DNA from: an uncultured Clostridia bacterium
GTDB taxonomy: Bacteria; Bacillota; Clostridia; Christensenellales; UBA1242
Length of the DNA: 64,000 nucleotides
Direction of reading: 5' to 3'
Assembly: GCA_944381185.1 (NCBI GenBank)
Contig: CALWKE010000002.1
Location: forward strand, 281,731-345,730
The stretch's first letter is position 1. Each line of letters opens with the position of its first letter. Shown here one piece after another: positions 47,001-53,200 of the stretch. Both the position numbers and the translations under genes were made by a program. Below the pieces are notes generated by a model. It did not search any database. It was not told the DNA's origin and was given only the letters and a program-made list of their open reading frames with translations.

Positions 47001-48093
47001 TTAAAGGTGTTTCTTTAATTTCATTTTCCACAAAATCTATAACAATATAAGAATAATTAACAAAACTATTTTCTTCTTTAATTGATGTTGTTATAATTTT
47101 ATTATCTTTAACATATTCTTTTATTTCTATTAAATATTTATTATCATTTATTTCGTTTGCATTATAAATTAAATTATTCCCAGAATCATTTTTGGTTGAT
47201 TTTTCATAAGACTTAAACCCATTTTCTGTTAAATAATAAATTACATATTTTTTATCTGTTAAAAGTGAAAAGAATGTTTCTGAAGTATCAAGAATAGATG
47301 GTTGGTCAGGTTCATTAAAATTAAAATAATTATCTTCAATTTTATTAAAATCTTCTAATTTAATAATATTATCATTGTTTGGAAGATTCATATAATAAAC
47401 ATCAAAATAACTATCACCTGTTTCTAAATTAATATTTTTATATATAGACAAAATTAAATAATTATCATAAAGAGCAATTTCTAAAGAAGAGCCATTAATA
47501 TATAATAAATTTTCTTTACCTGTTGTATCATAACTAAAAATTTCAACAGGTCTATTTCCACCAATATAAATTATATTATAATAAAAGTCATTATAAGTAT
47601 CTTCTCTTTGAGTTAACACACTTCTTATTGCAACATAATTATTTGTGTGTGCAATAACTGAATAAGATACAGAATTATCTTGAACAAAGCCACCATTTGA
47701 AACTGTATCTGTTAAATTGTAATATGTATAACCATCCCCATTTTGTTTATACATATAAAAAATTTCGTTATATGTTTCTTCTTCTGTATCTGGAGAAATT
47801 CCTGTTACTTCACGATAGTTAAAATAATTATCGCCATATGAAATTATATCATCAATTGAACAAATTGATGAATATGCCGTGTTAGTTATAACTTCATACT
47901 CTGGATTATCATAACCATTATTTATATAATTTTCAAAATTTTGCAATGTTATAGAAGAGATTGAATTTCCTGGATTTGTTGGTTGTTTTTTGTTGTTATT
48001 GTGAATGATTATGCCAACAACAACGCCGACCAAAACAGCCACAACACAAACTGTGGCAATAATCGCTTTAACTGAATTTCTTAATCTTCTCAT
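35089..48093 (-). CDS. Giant N-terminally anchored InlB-repeat surface protein (4,334 aa)
   Basis: I prefer the ATG at 48093 because GAGGTG lies 4 nt upstream; a TTG at 48105 would extend the protein by four residues but has no proper ribosome binding site. Layout, approximate: 1–35 basic tail (MRRLRNSVK) and a hydrophobic segment ending in a VVVG stretch without the Cys seen in the other two giants; 40–690 shared N-terminal domain; 780–970 short InlB units (FAGWYT, FDGWSISGM); 1,140–2,225 the large module found twice in the 11,382-aa protein; 2,230–3,200 InlB-type units (DRYGYSWLGWYF, VGYDFLGWSLFF, YYFLGWLLK); 3,200–4,200 β-rich segments without GW; 4,220–4,334 one copy of the C-terminal repeat (YFVLSFYYKTGS). 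No sortase motif. Inferred to be a membrane-tethered surface fibre; ligand unknown. It has its own promoter and terminator. Confidence 0.88.
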   Translation of the reverse strand: MRRLRNSVKAIIATVCVVAVLVGVVVGIIIHNNNKKQPTNPGNSISSITLQNFENYINNGYDNPEYEVITNTAYSSICSIDDIISYGDNYFNYREVTGISPDTEEETYNEIFYMYKQNGDGYTYYNLTDTVSNGGFVQDNSVSYSVIAHTNNYVAIRSVLTQREDTYNDFYYNIIYIGGNRPVEIFSYDTTGKENLLYINGSSLEIALYDNYLILSIYKNINLETGDSYFDVYYMNLPNNDNIIKLEDFNKIEDNYFNFNEPDQPSILDTSETFFSLLTDKKYVIYYLTENGFKSYEKSTKNDSGNNLIYNANEINDNKYLIEIKEYVKDNKIITTSIKEENSFVNYSYIVIDFVENEIKETPLKLNDGFAKLNLFGNSNTDNFYYICEQKIGINNTLEYEFLSKYYDDENSLLFSYESTQNEVILHASGKIFLRSSGFYELNDQNKMVSKFDFESNQIKLNDNNDYSENYFVYHDNNFGIYGIFDAKGNKIFDETSDYVFNEILTNYNGYAIGITDNRYYYLNLKTESVSEFVGYQYDNNFTQLMNYGLGMVVGLVDDNNYSLALLDGTQILDEFERWEFASQTLNQIIIEFYKSGSNKPDYVIKIKGINGLFNFTDEDLSEIYQILNKNNITPYADTDRTDLYTSSGSSLGYLESYDEGNWVGDHHDWWIKIYLNDGYYLSAFLFDVNFANDKTVYLSSSHGGNGKVSILKCYHRPPDSYKESDKKYLSNKVIQTPTYSNVINGNYYTKVTYKIYENNAYYVWNSLNFKGPYYTSGYGKFSYTIKFEGNGGVFNENNTTKTTKTTTYKYGSYVDLNDDYGVEKVGYSFAGWYTAANGGSKKENYDCYAPYRVYAHWTPNKYSIYINYGNGEDNETISATYDSGFTVKVPTKTGYTFDGWSISGMKSGITKKYGTSSSSAKYFDNSSTTGETNAGENWFMNLHSDKNATVYFTAKWTENNYYIRFEFANYSGSNINSNTKVNGYEYLPNANSSYNYINAEIKDLHTTSGFSISFKGNKVDRYTESNISYYYVGGIDKRDGDYSFNFEFVGLNGNIRKLIVKGESFGKNWYDILMDDEGTSDAHNDLITLQSSWQISAWLLKIGDRVVDPLKTNVTLGELIDENKLENGGQITFVAAYLPKSYFVDVGTEYLTGGSTSDQNKQNQINTSEVDVIYQVTAKDDDSVNLGTRGEGASIVIGQEFNNKNDRTITGDRFDVKSMGTINLTISIQNIDDYRLKQIEIQHFGYIESGTLKTATIYIDIDDGGNTRIYYRVENSSGKPTGGELSLKTISGGKYYLGSNSTYNKFSYSYNNSTSSISISVEDCYYAHDENDNNGSGYVYNENTVNQVGLFGFKVIARARSNYYLGNNTFTSTSENGGDGSHLALNVQPIQSEKGDGNTKYYIWINGVRYRFSNSNLISNYYYKLNTNGTVDQWKNTVSDSEFGSNVIYVVNSPKWLAYYYASNSENSSATNRQNHNNTQIVAVKPNQKDISAVDKYSGGSTSGRTYYDLISYLSSVRINNVIYYMSLSRAFTAGSTELGELTLNMDSRWGEVDRHTLNSINYKGTTYTVLQEFEITIDTKGIINLYFARNNSNYEVMYFFYIDRTSGVQADDNLSFQFTFSNFNNEINVVVGANNTNDKFDTNDKTISYQYNKNGDYTEGNTFGNIQPVDTSYFKFAPNDGYIISSIVVRLDLDKDGEYESTLFNLGLNNNSFTLNENYQYYYASGGVGSASYHITYNRTGLNYLSARNILDSNGNSTDFKYGIYFAEHSSVNWVDDNATEHGIETFYLMISGIYGNIQIDVKTKSYVEFDFNAGDINNQSYNQLLEINTNTGISERIHILVNNNGWNDVFDMSNVDGLLVRTSNIDSNQVYRVIFVGEANLLKNGFKIFATGSDYSLYFTNPLVYNYDETTSSNSNPFKSGFGNIGELEGRKTTNAHLNYEEIRSNDLLTYIYMRGSRDKANKYVDFFSIVKTMSEFESAKKYLLLLNIAENQVTLTTNSYISNANLGSYYDATEQTGQLSYSETGAQGQSVYYNNDKTNDLYFSWRYTSGNQDRTYYQLDYTNNDYNKVGSWFNNTALTNIDININDTTLNWQNIDKEKTGLNTSYHDQKVVPGYKLQFKYYEIPGYYLQYIDIVTVDYGITSINVTSIKNNYSSKYPDQSSLAIQIRGARIYVKISYVYDGNNPYYLVSFYSTENSNENYNAENAIALLSNSFSVNFYSMANNVNIVYHENYGESSTKPEQVNTLKPQSFPYDSMTELTGSLSMDGYTFIGWGSQNFDGDNRVDDGFNNGINRYDSTSNTWNSTSSWFDATQYFDYSKRKELLEFNNLTTQLSFDFYIKSSGNQTYFLTDTGNTETENYNFWAAYATIFMDNVGGSALTYTIDLYGIWKANSYILAFDFNDSDAQNGSTKGQISYRGSDFFEGQVAIGNLVLGIINNSEIYFFYVTFDSSNWYAMNAQTATNEIKSAYLGHYESVDQIFVQNNQMQYVIDRYGYSWLGWYFNKKSNAFEDIDSSFNSQGVLFGSKYYSSKLNQSGITLPVLNKSLLNEFNQSGNINDNIDVEFKYYNKNNNNMNAPKIVVFYRYDTGTQNVSTNSNILPSTISVKVSEDYLNSKVGSDKYGFIPGNNQNYLSYFDTSVAYSSYGFDGDNNLYVDRGISENNRYLMLYAYWEVNKYTAVIDWRDNTVVSSLDHIGSTDVTNKSNSEFTIWAYFDDDNENVYNEILGYISNYQTFNYQLNNANPTRVGYDFLGWSLFFYDGDYASTPNSTYNPNDLNKGNTVYSARYEFYNLNNTLVDGVYVSTSGAGLVPLYTNNSMIANGSSFNDYQEILGGDKDSGGAEKEATHYIYIFALWKKQTFYANISLNIDQEELLNLYEQDSRFALAIYNSANLNSRNYLDYSLAINSNNLKDSLTNANLTYKDIVANLNIVFVFDELVKNGYISVNGTKYYLHDLFAVSTGYYFLGWLLKSDDPNSLVVGNTLKTTFANDGKLDNINPNGYSDVGQTLGDSWSADDLVFDYAFYQKLFRSDYKSPTDTRHDFNSDNMTSIEEFDASGASSNFGYVTINGINCYISSEENTNDKGEISYYLYFKYKGTKYYVRFYNSVESDSLSNDHEFLYYSSNRYVVSFDSDGNAYYITTAGDKYTLNDLRINVYNSNGFINSPYNESLKVTSIDGSGILLTCLSTRQFTLYAHWQIKDDFVISMGNGNNASGDNANSTSNPGLSGYYTIQDSDNGTGVAQTSTEKEFGDDDTYSSLDYTFDFYHDLAFDIIPYYNGRFLSEMSFTFYRIEEYTQGTALKFRTSQHILTFKFSWNNENKKIVLQNVSRVTNGATSTPVGFITRQADDGSQTIIFNDTIVNSLLSIVDSSSIDEGFNLSNYAETSTDNYASTYGRRDVNRVYFNFTDVMSNIEISCKFSIQTFQVDFYNILDDNGDTLSLKEGTINVYETTFNEESFNAILSSMNLDDPNYVLRSNLSYGLTKIATISNDVAQTSSSVSYNVPYGYFLYGNYYSSSIVGNRPVDDPEAVGQAYNGYEYIYANGYYNYGSTTTPITSNGTDSYYDQCSPILGNKVAFPTKSMRLDLSFYSFKGWYEYSLDRNKNVLFTEYVQESEATYINRNITLYGYYYAMNRPTNIQFYTWDDDTNSYTAYNGNTEEYTLNSNTENSPFVNENGTLIPKEEQIEYVDDSNYAKINISVQYGFDGLGLENKYTVNDFNDDRSSGGQDYNTLRTLLRTYWFYEETYEVFYFENVDDSKTYICYDEASKNFYYVDENNQKVLVEITTVDNENFYYNIKGNSTKIKLEREEKYRYDYPGAKLYIRVSDADSNGRYYELKEIVYNETVPTNAPESTDWVLSRRPRYYVQIEGDYYYWLPIMQDSSTSAPSTTIYNGEGSSTGLSFTYSIQTLDAYYIIYNNEYYEVVYPTANDEYGSPYVNPETMPGEVTIPVRDDYIQTYYLNFNNKTLCTSADLLIKVDFEHRVYCPVNDNYTINVSLTAGSGGTQSWTSSGITINSLPSPNIGFWYNSEEYGFIGYIYMTDAILTDLKANASDSESGEVTQSGAIYTEFSDYIDIIYDGYDQLYIENLKRAVAERVSEYSLEDFLSALLIANSYVYDTDGSTINFINVNVPITFENIEFLDENNNLQTVSLSVVVEVQFNIISRQTVVSERIYAIPIYSPYVMDFTTDAVKNNEIDSTQIDIESTEMNVWHFERAADTTHVYNRENGDYLQYIVLDKDQYTELYNNSQNIADYLTKMINSNKYVNLDSETIDTSLVSLDFSVDTGEYFVLSFYYKTGSNDYVVRVSDNMLHINSDGNIRYNITTMQEYGLGA
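41420..44675 (-). repeat. Large module, third copy (4,334-aa protein)
   Basis: This corresponds in motif order to the two copies in the 11,382-aa protein, but is more diverged and longer. It has YLGNNTF, YLSSVRINN, a YFFYIDRTSG strand, FTFSNFNNEI, APNDGYIISSIVVRLD, IYGNIQIDV, LFVGEANLL-type strands (VIFVGEANLL), and the end motif FYSMANNVNIVY. The IYGNIQI/IYGDVEI and NDGYII/DDGYVV strands are the clearest shared points. Confidence 0.5.
47739..47946. repeat. 208-bp tract nearly identical to 34231–34438 (copy 2)
   Basis: See the copy at 34231–34438: 5 differences in 208 bp, same reading frame and same place in the protein. The two copies lie about 13.5 kb apart in direct orientation. Confidence 0.85.
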
Positions 48094-48156
48094 ACAACAC
48101 CTCAAATTTTAACATTCGTATTTTATTTATATTTATATAAATAACATCTCATAATT

Positions 48157-48185
48157 AGTATATCAAAAGCCCTATATTTTTACAA
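48157..48185 (-). promoter_or_regulatory. Promoter of the 4,334-aa gene
   Basis: On the minus strand, TTGTAA (48185–48180), a 17-bp spacer and TATACT (48162–48157). The context TTTGTAAAAAT…TTTTGATATACTAATTAT closely matches that of the 2,545-aa gene. Confidence 0.78.
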
Positions 48186-48240
48186 ATAATTTCCCCCAGT
48201 TTTACATAATTATTTATAAAATCACTTTTTATTTTACCCT

Positions 48241-48504
48241 GTCGTCCTGAGTGCAGCGTTAGCGTAATCGAAGGACCCCCTAACCGTAGACGACCCCCTT
48301 GTGTCATTCCGAGCGTAGCCGAGGAATCTCCCTATTTTCCCCGTGTCGTCCTGAGTGCAGCGTTAGCGTAATCGAAGGACCCCCTAACCGAAGATGTTCA
48401 ACCCATACAAAGCAAACAAAAACCTAACTCAATATTAAGTGTCGCAGCTCTAAATGATGAGACCCGTTCGACTCCACTTGTGTTCCGCTCAGGGCGACAT
48501 GCTC
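48241..48504. repeat. GC-rich dispersed repeat cluster A
   Basis: Two near-identical direct units (48241–48286 and 48345–48390) begin GTCGTCCTGAGTGCAGCG and end AATCGAAGGACCCCCTAACC. Between them is a related shorter unit (48303–48330, GTCATTCCGAGCG…GAGGAATC). An inverted relative (48461–48504, GACCCGTTCGACTCC…CTCAGGGCGACATG) follows a tail beginning AAGATGTTCAACCCATAC. Each unit carries short terminal inverted repeats (GTCCT/AGGAC, ATTCC/GGAAT). This is a REP-like non-coding family and is strikingly GC-rich against the surroundings. The rest of 48106–48665 is AT-rich with no gene. Confidence 0.8.
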
Positions 48505-48619
48505 CTTTCTCCTGTCGTCTGAACAAAAATAACACATTTTTAAACTTATTAACAATTAAACAATACTAAAAACATAACAAAAACACGGACTTAACACCGA
48601 ATTTGACAGCCCGCAAAAA

Positions 48620-48665
48620 GTTATTAACAAAGTTATTAACAATTTTGTTAGTTATTTTAACAAAA
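48620..48665 (-). other. Repeats at the 3' end of the ykvI-like gene
   Basis: Just after the stop codon on the minus strand there is an 8-bp stem, TTTTGTTA (48643–48650) with TAACAAAA (48658–48665). Then come two direct copies of GTTATTAACA at 48632–48641 and 48620–48629 with a 12-bp period. There is no GC-rich stem and no T run, so this is at best a weak terminator. Confidence 0.35.
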
Positions 48666-49754
48666 CTACAAAAACAAAAATATCACAAAATTAATAACAC
48701 CAACTATTGGATATACAATCGTCACAAAAAATTTGAAATCAACAAACCCAAAAACAAACGGAAGAACAATCGCTAAAGCAGAAGCCCAAAAATTCTTTTT
48801 AACAAAAGGCTTAATTTCTTTTTTAACTCCAAACAAACAACCCATAAGTGAAGATATCAATGCAAGCACAAGTCCAATAACATAAATAAAATATAAAGCA
48901 CCACCCTTATGTGAAAAGTATTCCAAAAAAGGCATCGAATAATTTGAATATCTCATGTTAGCAATCAAAAATAATGAAAATAAAATTAAAACAAAACTCA
49001 AAGCAGCAGCAAAAATACCTGAAATTATGTTAATTTGTTTTTTAGAAAACTTAACATTAAATTCTGCAAGAATTGGCTGAACTTGAATTATATTCATAAA
49101 AACATAATTACTTGCAAAAAAAATTGAACCAACCAGCCCAAGAGTTGAAAAATCACTTAAATCAAAAATGTAATTTAAGTCGATTTTGCTATCACCAAAA
49201 CATAAATTTATGCTAAAATTTGCAATAATAAAAATTAAAAAAATCAAAACAAAATAATCTAACTTATCAAGCCCCTTAATGCCAATCAAAAGCACAACAA
49301 ACACCAAAGTTAAACATAAAATTATTGGAATAAAATAGTTATCAAAAAATAATTTTTTCGCAAGCACTTGAAGCCCTGAAAACATTGCGGCAGAAACCGC
49401 AAAACAATTCAAAAACAGCAAAAATCTTTTTATATTAAATTTATTTAAAAATGTATTATTTGATATATTTTTATCAAAATTTTGCATTTTTAGCATATTT
49501 TGATAATTATTATTTTGAATAAAAATCTTTTTTGTTAAAATAAAAATTAAAGCAAAAAATATAATACACCCAAGTGGCAAAAACATTTTAAATCTAACAA
49601 AAAATTCATAAATTTCAGAACCAGAAATAAACCCAACACCTAAAATTGAACATGAAAACAAAAGCACAATTTTAAGCATAAATTTAGTTGTTATTTTATA
49701 ACTATTATTAGTTATGTTATTATCACTATTAACTTGCTTGATTTTTGCATTCAT
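48666..49754 (-). CDS. YkvI-like polytopic membrane protein
   Basis: This 362-aa, strongly hydrophobic protein has about ten predicted membrane segments (near residues 28–45, 57–76, 109–130, 135–156, 160–182, 200–220, 240–265, 285–310, 322–340 and 343–361). The first carries SCSILGVGFISGSEIYEFF, matching the GxGFxSGxE signature of the YkvI family, a branch of the APC transporter superfamily whose substrate is unknown. Length fits the family. The N-terminus (NSDNNITNNSYK) is polar and presumably cytoplasmic. The ATG at 49754 lacks a clear Shine-Dalgarno. The gene stands alone between two clusters of GC-rich repeats and two giant surface-protein genes; nothing in the context suggests a substrate. 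Confidence 0.7.
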   Translation of the reverse strand: MNAKIKQVNSDNNITNNSYKITTKFMLKIVLLFSCSILGVGFISGSEIYEFFVRFKMFLPLGCIIFFALIFILTKKIFIQNNNYQNMLKMQNFDKNISNNTFLNKFNIKRFLLFLNCFAVSAAMFSGLQVLAKKLFFDNYFIPIILCLTLVFVVLLIGIKGLDKLDYFVLIFLIFIIANFSINLCFGDSKIDLNYIFDLSDFSTLGLVGSIFFASNYVFMNIIQVQPILAEFNVKFSKKQINIISGIFAAALSFVLILFSLFLIANMRYSNYSMPFLEYFSHKGGALYFIYVIGLVLALISSLMGCLFGVKKEIKPFVKKNFWASALAIVLPFVFGFVDFKFFVTIVYPIVGVINFVIFLFL

Positions 49755-49814
49755 TTATAAAAGTTTATGATAACGTCAACCAAAAAATAACCATATGTGA
49801 AATTGAATAATTAA

Positions 49815-50116
49815 GACCCGTTCGACTCCACTTGCGTTCCGCTCAGGGCGACATGCTCTTTTTCCCCCGTGTCGTCCTGAGTGCAGCGTCAGCAAAATCG
49901 AAAGACCTCCCTCAATCGTAGACGAACCCCTATGTCGTCTTGAGCGTAGCCGAAAGACCCCCTTATTTTCCCCTGTCGTCCTGAGCGATAGTCGAAGGAC
50001 CCCCTGACCGAAGATGTGCAACCAATACACAACAAACAAAAACATAACCGTCTGCACACGCTGGTGTGCTGTCGTCCTGAGTGCAGCGTTAGCGAAATCG
50101 AAGGACCCCATAACCG
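49815..50116. repeat. GC-rich dispersed repeat cluster B
   Basis: Five units of the same family as cluster A: an inverted one (49815–49858, GACCCGTTCGACTCC…GGCGACATGCTC) and four direct ones (49871–49918, 49934–49963, 49975–50010, 50071–50116), each with GTCGTCCTGAG or GTCGTCTTGAG at the start and CGAA(G/A)GACC near the end. The tail AAGATGTGCAACC…ATACAC follows the last two, giving a compound unit of about 85 bp. Short frames here on both strands are translations of the repeat, not genes. The remainder of 49755–50249 has no gene. Confidence 0.8.
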
Positions 50117-50216
50117 AAGATGTGCAACCCATACACAGCAAACATCAAATCTCACAAAACACCAATAACAAAAAAAACTTTCAAAAACAATTCTCATTCC
50201 TTAAATTTAATCACGA

Positions 50217-50246
50217 AAAAAAGCATATCAAATGATATGCTTTTTT
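50217..50246 (-). terminator. Intrinsic terminator of the 2,545-aa gene
   Basis: The stem AAAAAAGCATATC (50217–50229) pairs with GATATGCTTTTTT (50234–50246) around an AAAT loop, with a T run on the minus-strand exit side. It begins 3 bp after the stop codon. Confidence 0.88.
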
Positions 50247-50249
50247 ATT

Positions 50250-53200
50250 TTACATTCCTACGATTTTATTTGCATATTCAGACCAATTAGTATTTTGTTT
50301 ATATTGTTGAACTAAATTATTTGGCACATATATATATGTTAAATTATCACAACCGGTTAATATATCAGGATCAATATCAACCATTGTAGTTGAATTTAAT
50401 GTTAACGATGTTAAATTAGAACAACCCCAAAATACTCCACTACCTAAAGATTTTACACCTTGTGGTAGATTTATTGATGTTAAATTAGAACAACCCTGAA
50501 AAGCTCCATTACCTATACTTGAAATATTAGATGGAATAGTTATTGACCTTAAATTTCCACTTAAACTAAATGCAGAATAATCAATTTTAACAACTGAATT
50601 AGGAATGGTATAGGTAGTATTAGTTTTTGAACCAGGATATTGAACCAATGTCTTCATATCATATGTAAATAAAACCCCATCAACTGAAACATAATGTTTA
50701 TTATTACTATCAACAGATATACTAGTGATTTGTCCGCTGACATAAGTAAAGGCACCAGTACCAATATTTTCAATAGTAGACGGAATTTCAATTGTTCGAA
50801 CTGAACTGCCAGATATAGAAAAACCATCAATTTCTAATACTGGATATGTTTTATTATCAGAAGTATTTACATATGAACTCGGTATTACTACATTTGTAGC
50901 AGATCCTGAATAATCTATTAAAGTGTTGTTTTTAAAGGTAAATCCATTAACTGTTATTTCAACATCAGTTTCATCAATACCATCTCTTTCCCACACAGCA
51001 TATAAAGTTATAATATTAGATGTATAATAATTTCTCCAAGTGTAAGTTGAATTTGCTGAATAATTCACAGACCCTGTTGATGATGTTGACCAACCTTGGA
51101 ATTTATAACCACTCAAATTAAAACCACTATTTTTAATAGTCACAGATGCCGAACTAACATAATTGCTTGAAGTTTGAGAACATCCTCTCCATTGCGTTGT
51201 GCTAGACGCAGTTGTTGAACCAATTACTGATGAACTTGCATCTGATGGCCTGTTTGAATTATAAGTAATTTGAACAGTTCTACTAAACACTGGATATCTA
51301 TAAACAATTCCATTATTTGTTGAAGTTAAATTTCTATAAGAATTGCCTGAATAAATGTTTGGTTCTGCATAACTGCCTGAAGTTGATGTCCAACCTTGGA
51401 AACTCCAACCATCTGAAATTGCAGAAACTCCACCACGCTCATCAATATACCAATCATATTCTTCATAAGTATAATATTCACCATAAGTTGCATCAACATC
51501 ATAATATGTTACCGATGTTCCTGTTCCATAAGGTAAATAGAATCTAACAGTATAAGTGTTAGCCGTCCAATCGGCTGTGAATGTGACGGTTTGACCATTA
51601 TTTGAACCCAAGTTTTTGAAATATAAATAACTAGGATTTGTTGGTCCTGCTGTTGTGTCAGTAATAATATCTGCACTGCTATCACTTGGAGTATTTGAGC
51701 AATAATGACCAACCCCTTGCGTCATTCCACTGATAACCCAGCCATTAAAGGTGTAACCTGTTCGTGTTGGACTTGAAACTTGGAACCATGAATTGAATGT
51801 TGCACTTGTTGGATGATATGTTCCATAAGAGCCACCACCAAGTGAATATGAAATTTTATAAGTATTAATGCTCCACTTTGCAGTAAAGGTAACCGTCCCC
51901 GCATTTGAATTAAGATATCTGAACCACGTGTAAGAACTATTTGTTGAGTAAGAAGTTCCCGTGCTGGTTACATATGACGATGTGCTCGTTCCAAAGTAAT
52001 GTGTGGTGCCACTTGTCATGCCACTAATTGTCCAGCCACTAAAACTATAACCCGTTTTTGTTGGAATTGACACATTAAACCAATTATCATAAACAACGGT
52101 TGTTGGATGCGATGACCCATGTGTTCCGCCATCAAGTGAATATGAAATCTTATATTCAGCCCTTTGCCAAACTGCCTCAAAGTTAACAGTTTCAGCAAAA
52201 TCACCACGCAAATTTTTAAAATATGTTGCAGAAGTTGAAAGGGTTGTTGCAGATGTTGTTTGATATGAAGATTGTGAAGTTCCATAAAGGTGAAGTTCAT
52301 TATCCATGCCAGTTATTAACCAACCATCAAAATTAAACCCTGACCTTGTTGGCAATGGAATGTTCACCCATTCATCATAAGTTACCCACAGAACTTCGTA
52401 GCCCAATGAACTTAAATCAAAATCATCACTTTCAAATGTTATGTAATAACCATTTGACCCTTCACCATAATAAACCGCATAAGCATAATAAACAGGATTT
52501 TCTGAATCATAGGCACTTGTGTTACTGAAAATCCAAAAAATATCCGACCCAACAGTTGCTTCATAATAAGTTCCATCAAAAGTGTAAGTTGTGATTGAGT
52601 CTTCAGTTAATGTTCCAAAATCATAATGGTTTGGTGTTATAAGCCAACCATTAATTCCAGAAGACAAAATGTTGAGCAAATGATAATTTGAATTATAAGT
52701 TGTTGTGTCTGTGCTATAAGTTGAATAGTTTGACAGGTCGTTTCTCCAGTCTTCACCACTTGCAACCATATATTGAATTGTTATATCAACAAAGGTATAA
52801 GCGGCATAAATATGGATATCTCGTGGAGCATAACCGTTTTCAGAACTATAAGTTTCTTCTTGACCAGCATTTATGCTTTTGCCTGAAATTGGCGATGCAA
52901 CAGTGTTATCACCATTCCACGAAACAAGATTTGTTGTTGAAGAATATGTTGAACCAGTGTTGTTAACAACCCAGAACAAAAGTTTAACGCCTTGTGGAAG
53001 TTCAATTTCATTTGAATTTAAAGCATTAACTGATGAAACATAAGCCTTAAAATTGAAATCATATCTAACTCGTTGTGTTTTTGTTGCTGTCATATTGCCA
53101 GCAGTGTTAATTGTGTCAATAGAATCATCAACAATATCATAACTTGCTGGCAAGAAATGATATGTTATATTGTAATAATTAGCAGACCAATTTGCTGTCA

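Noticed and set aside
48094..48105. TTG start at 48105 for the 4,334-aa protein (MRCCMRRL…)
   Set aside because: The GAGGTG ribosome binding site overlaps this TTG's own codons and is placed correctly for the ATG at 48093.
48241..50116. CRISPR array
   Set aside because: Repeat units vary in sequence and spacing, occur in both orientations, and there are no uniform spacers or cas genes.
49776..50197. Two overlapping minus-strand ORFs (121 and 102 aa) in the gap upstream of the ykvI-like gene
   Set aside because: They are translations of the GC-rich dispersed repeat (peptides such as SFGYAQDD and FRLRSRRH recur with the repeat), have no ribosome binding site and overlap each other in different frames.
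50014..50235. A plus-strand ORF of 73 aa in the same repeat cluster
   Set aside because: It runs through the repeat units and into the terminator stem of the 2,545-aa gene; no start signal and no protein-like composition.
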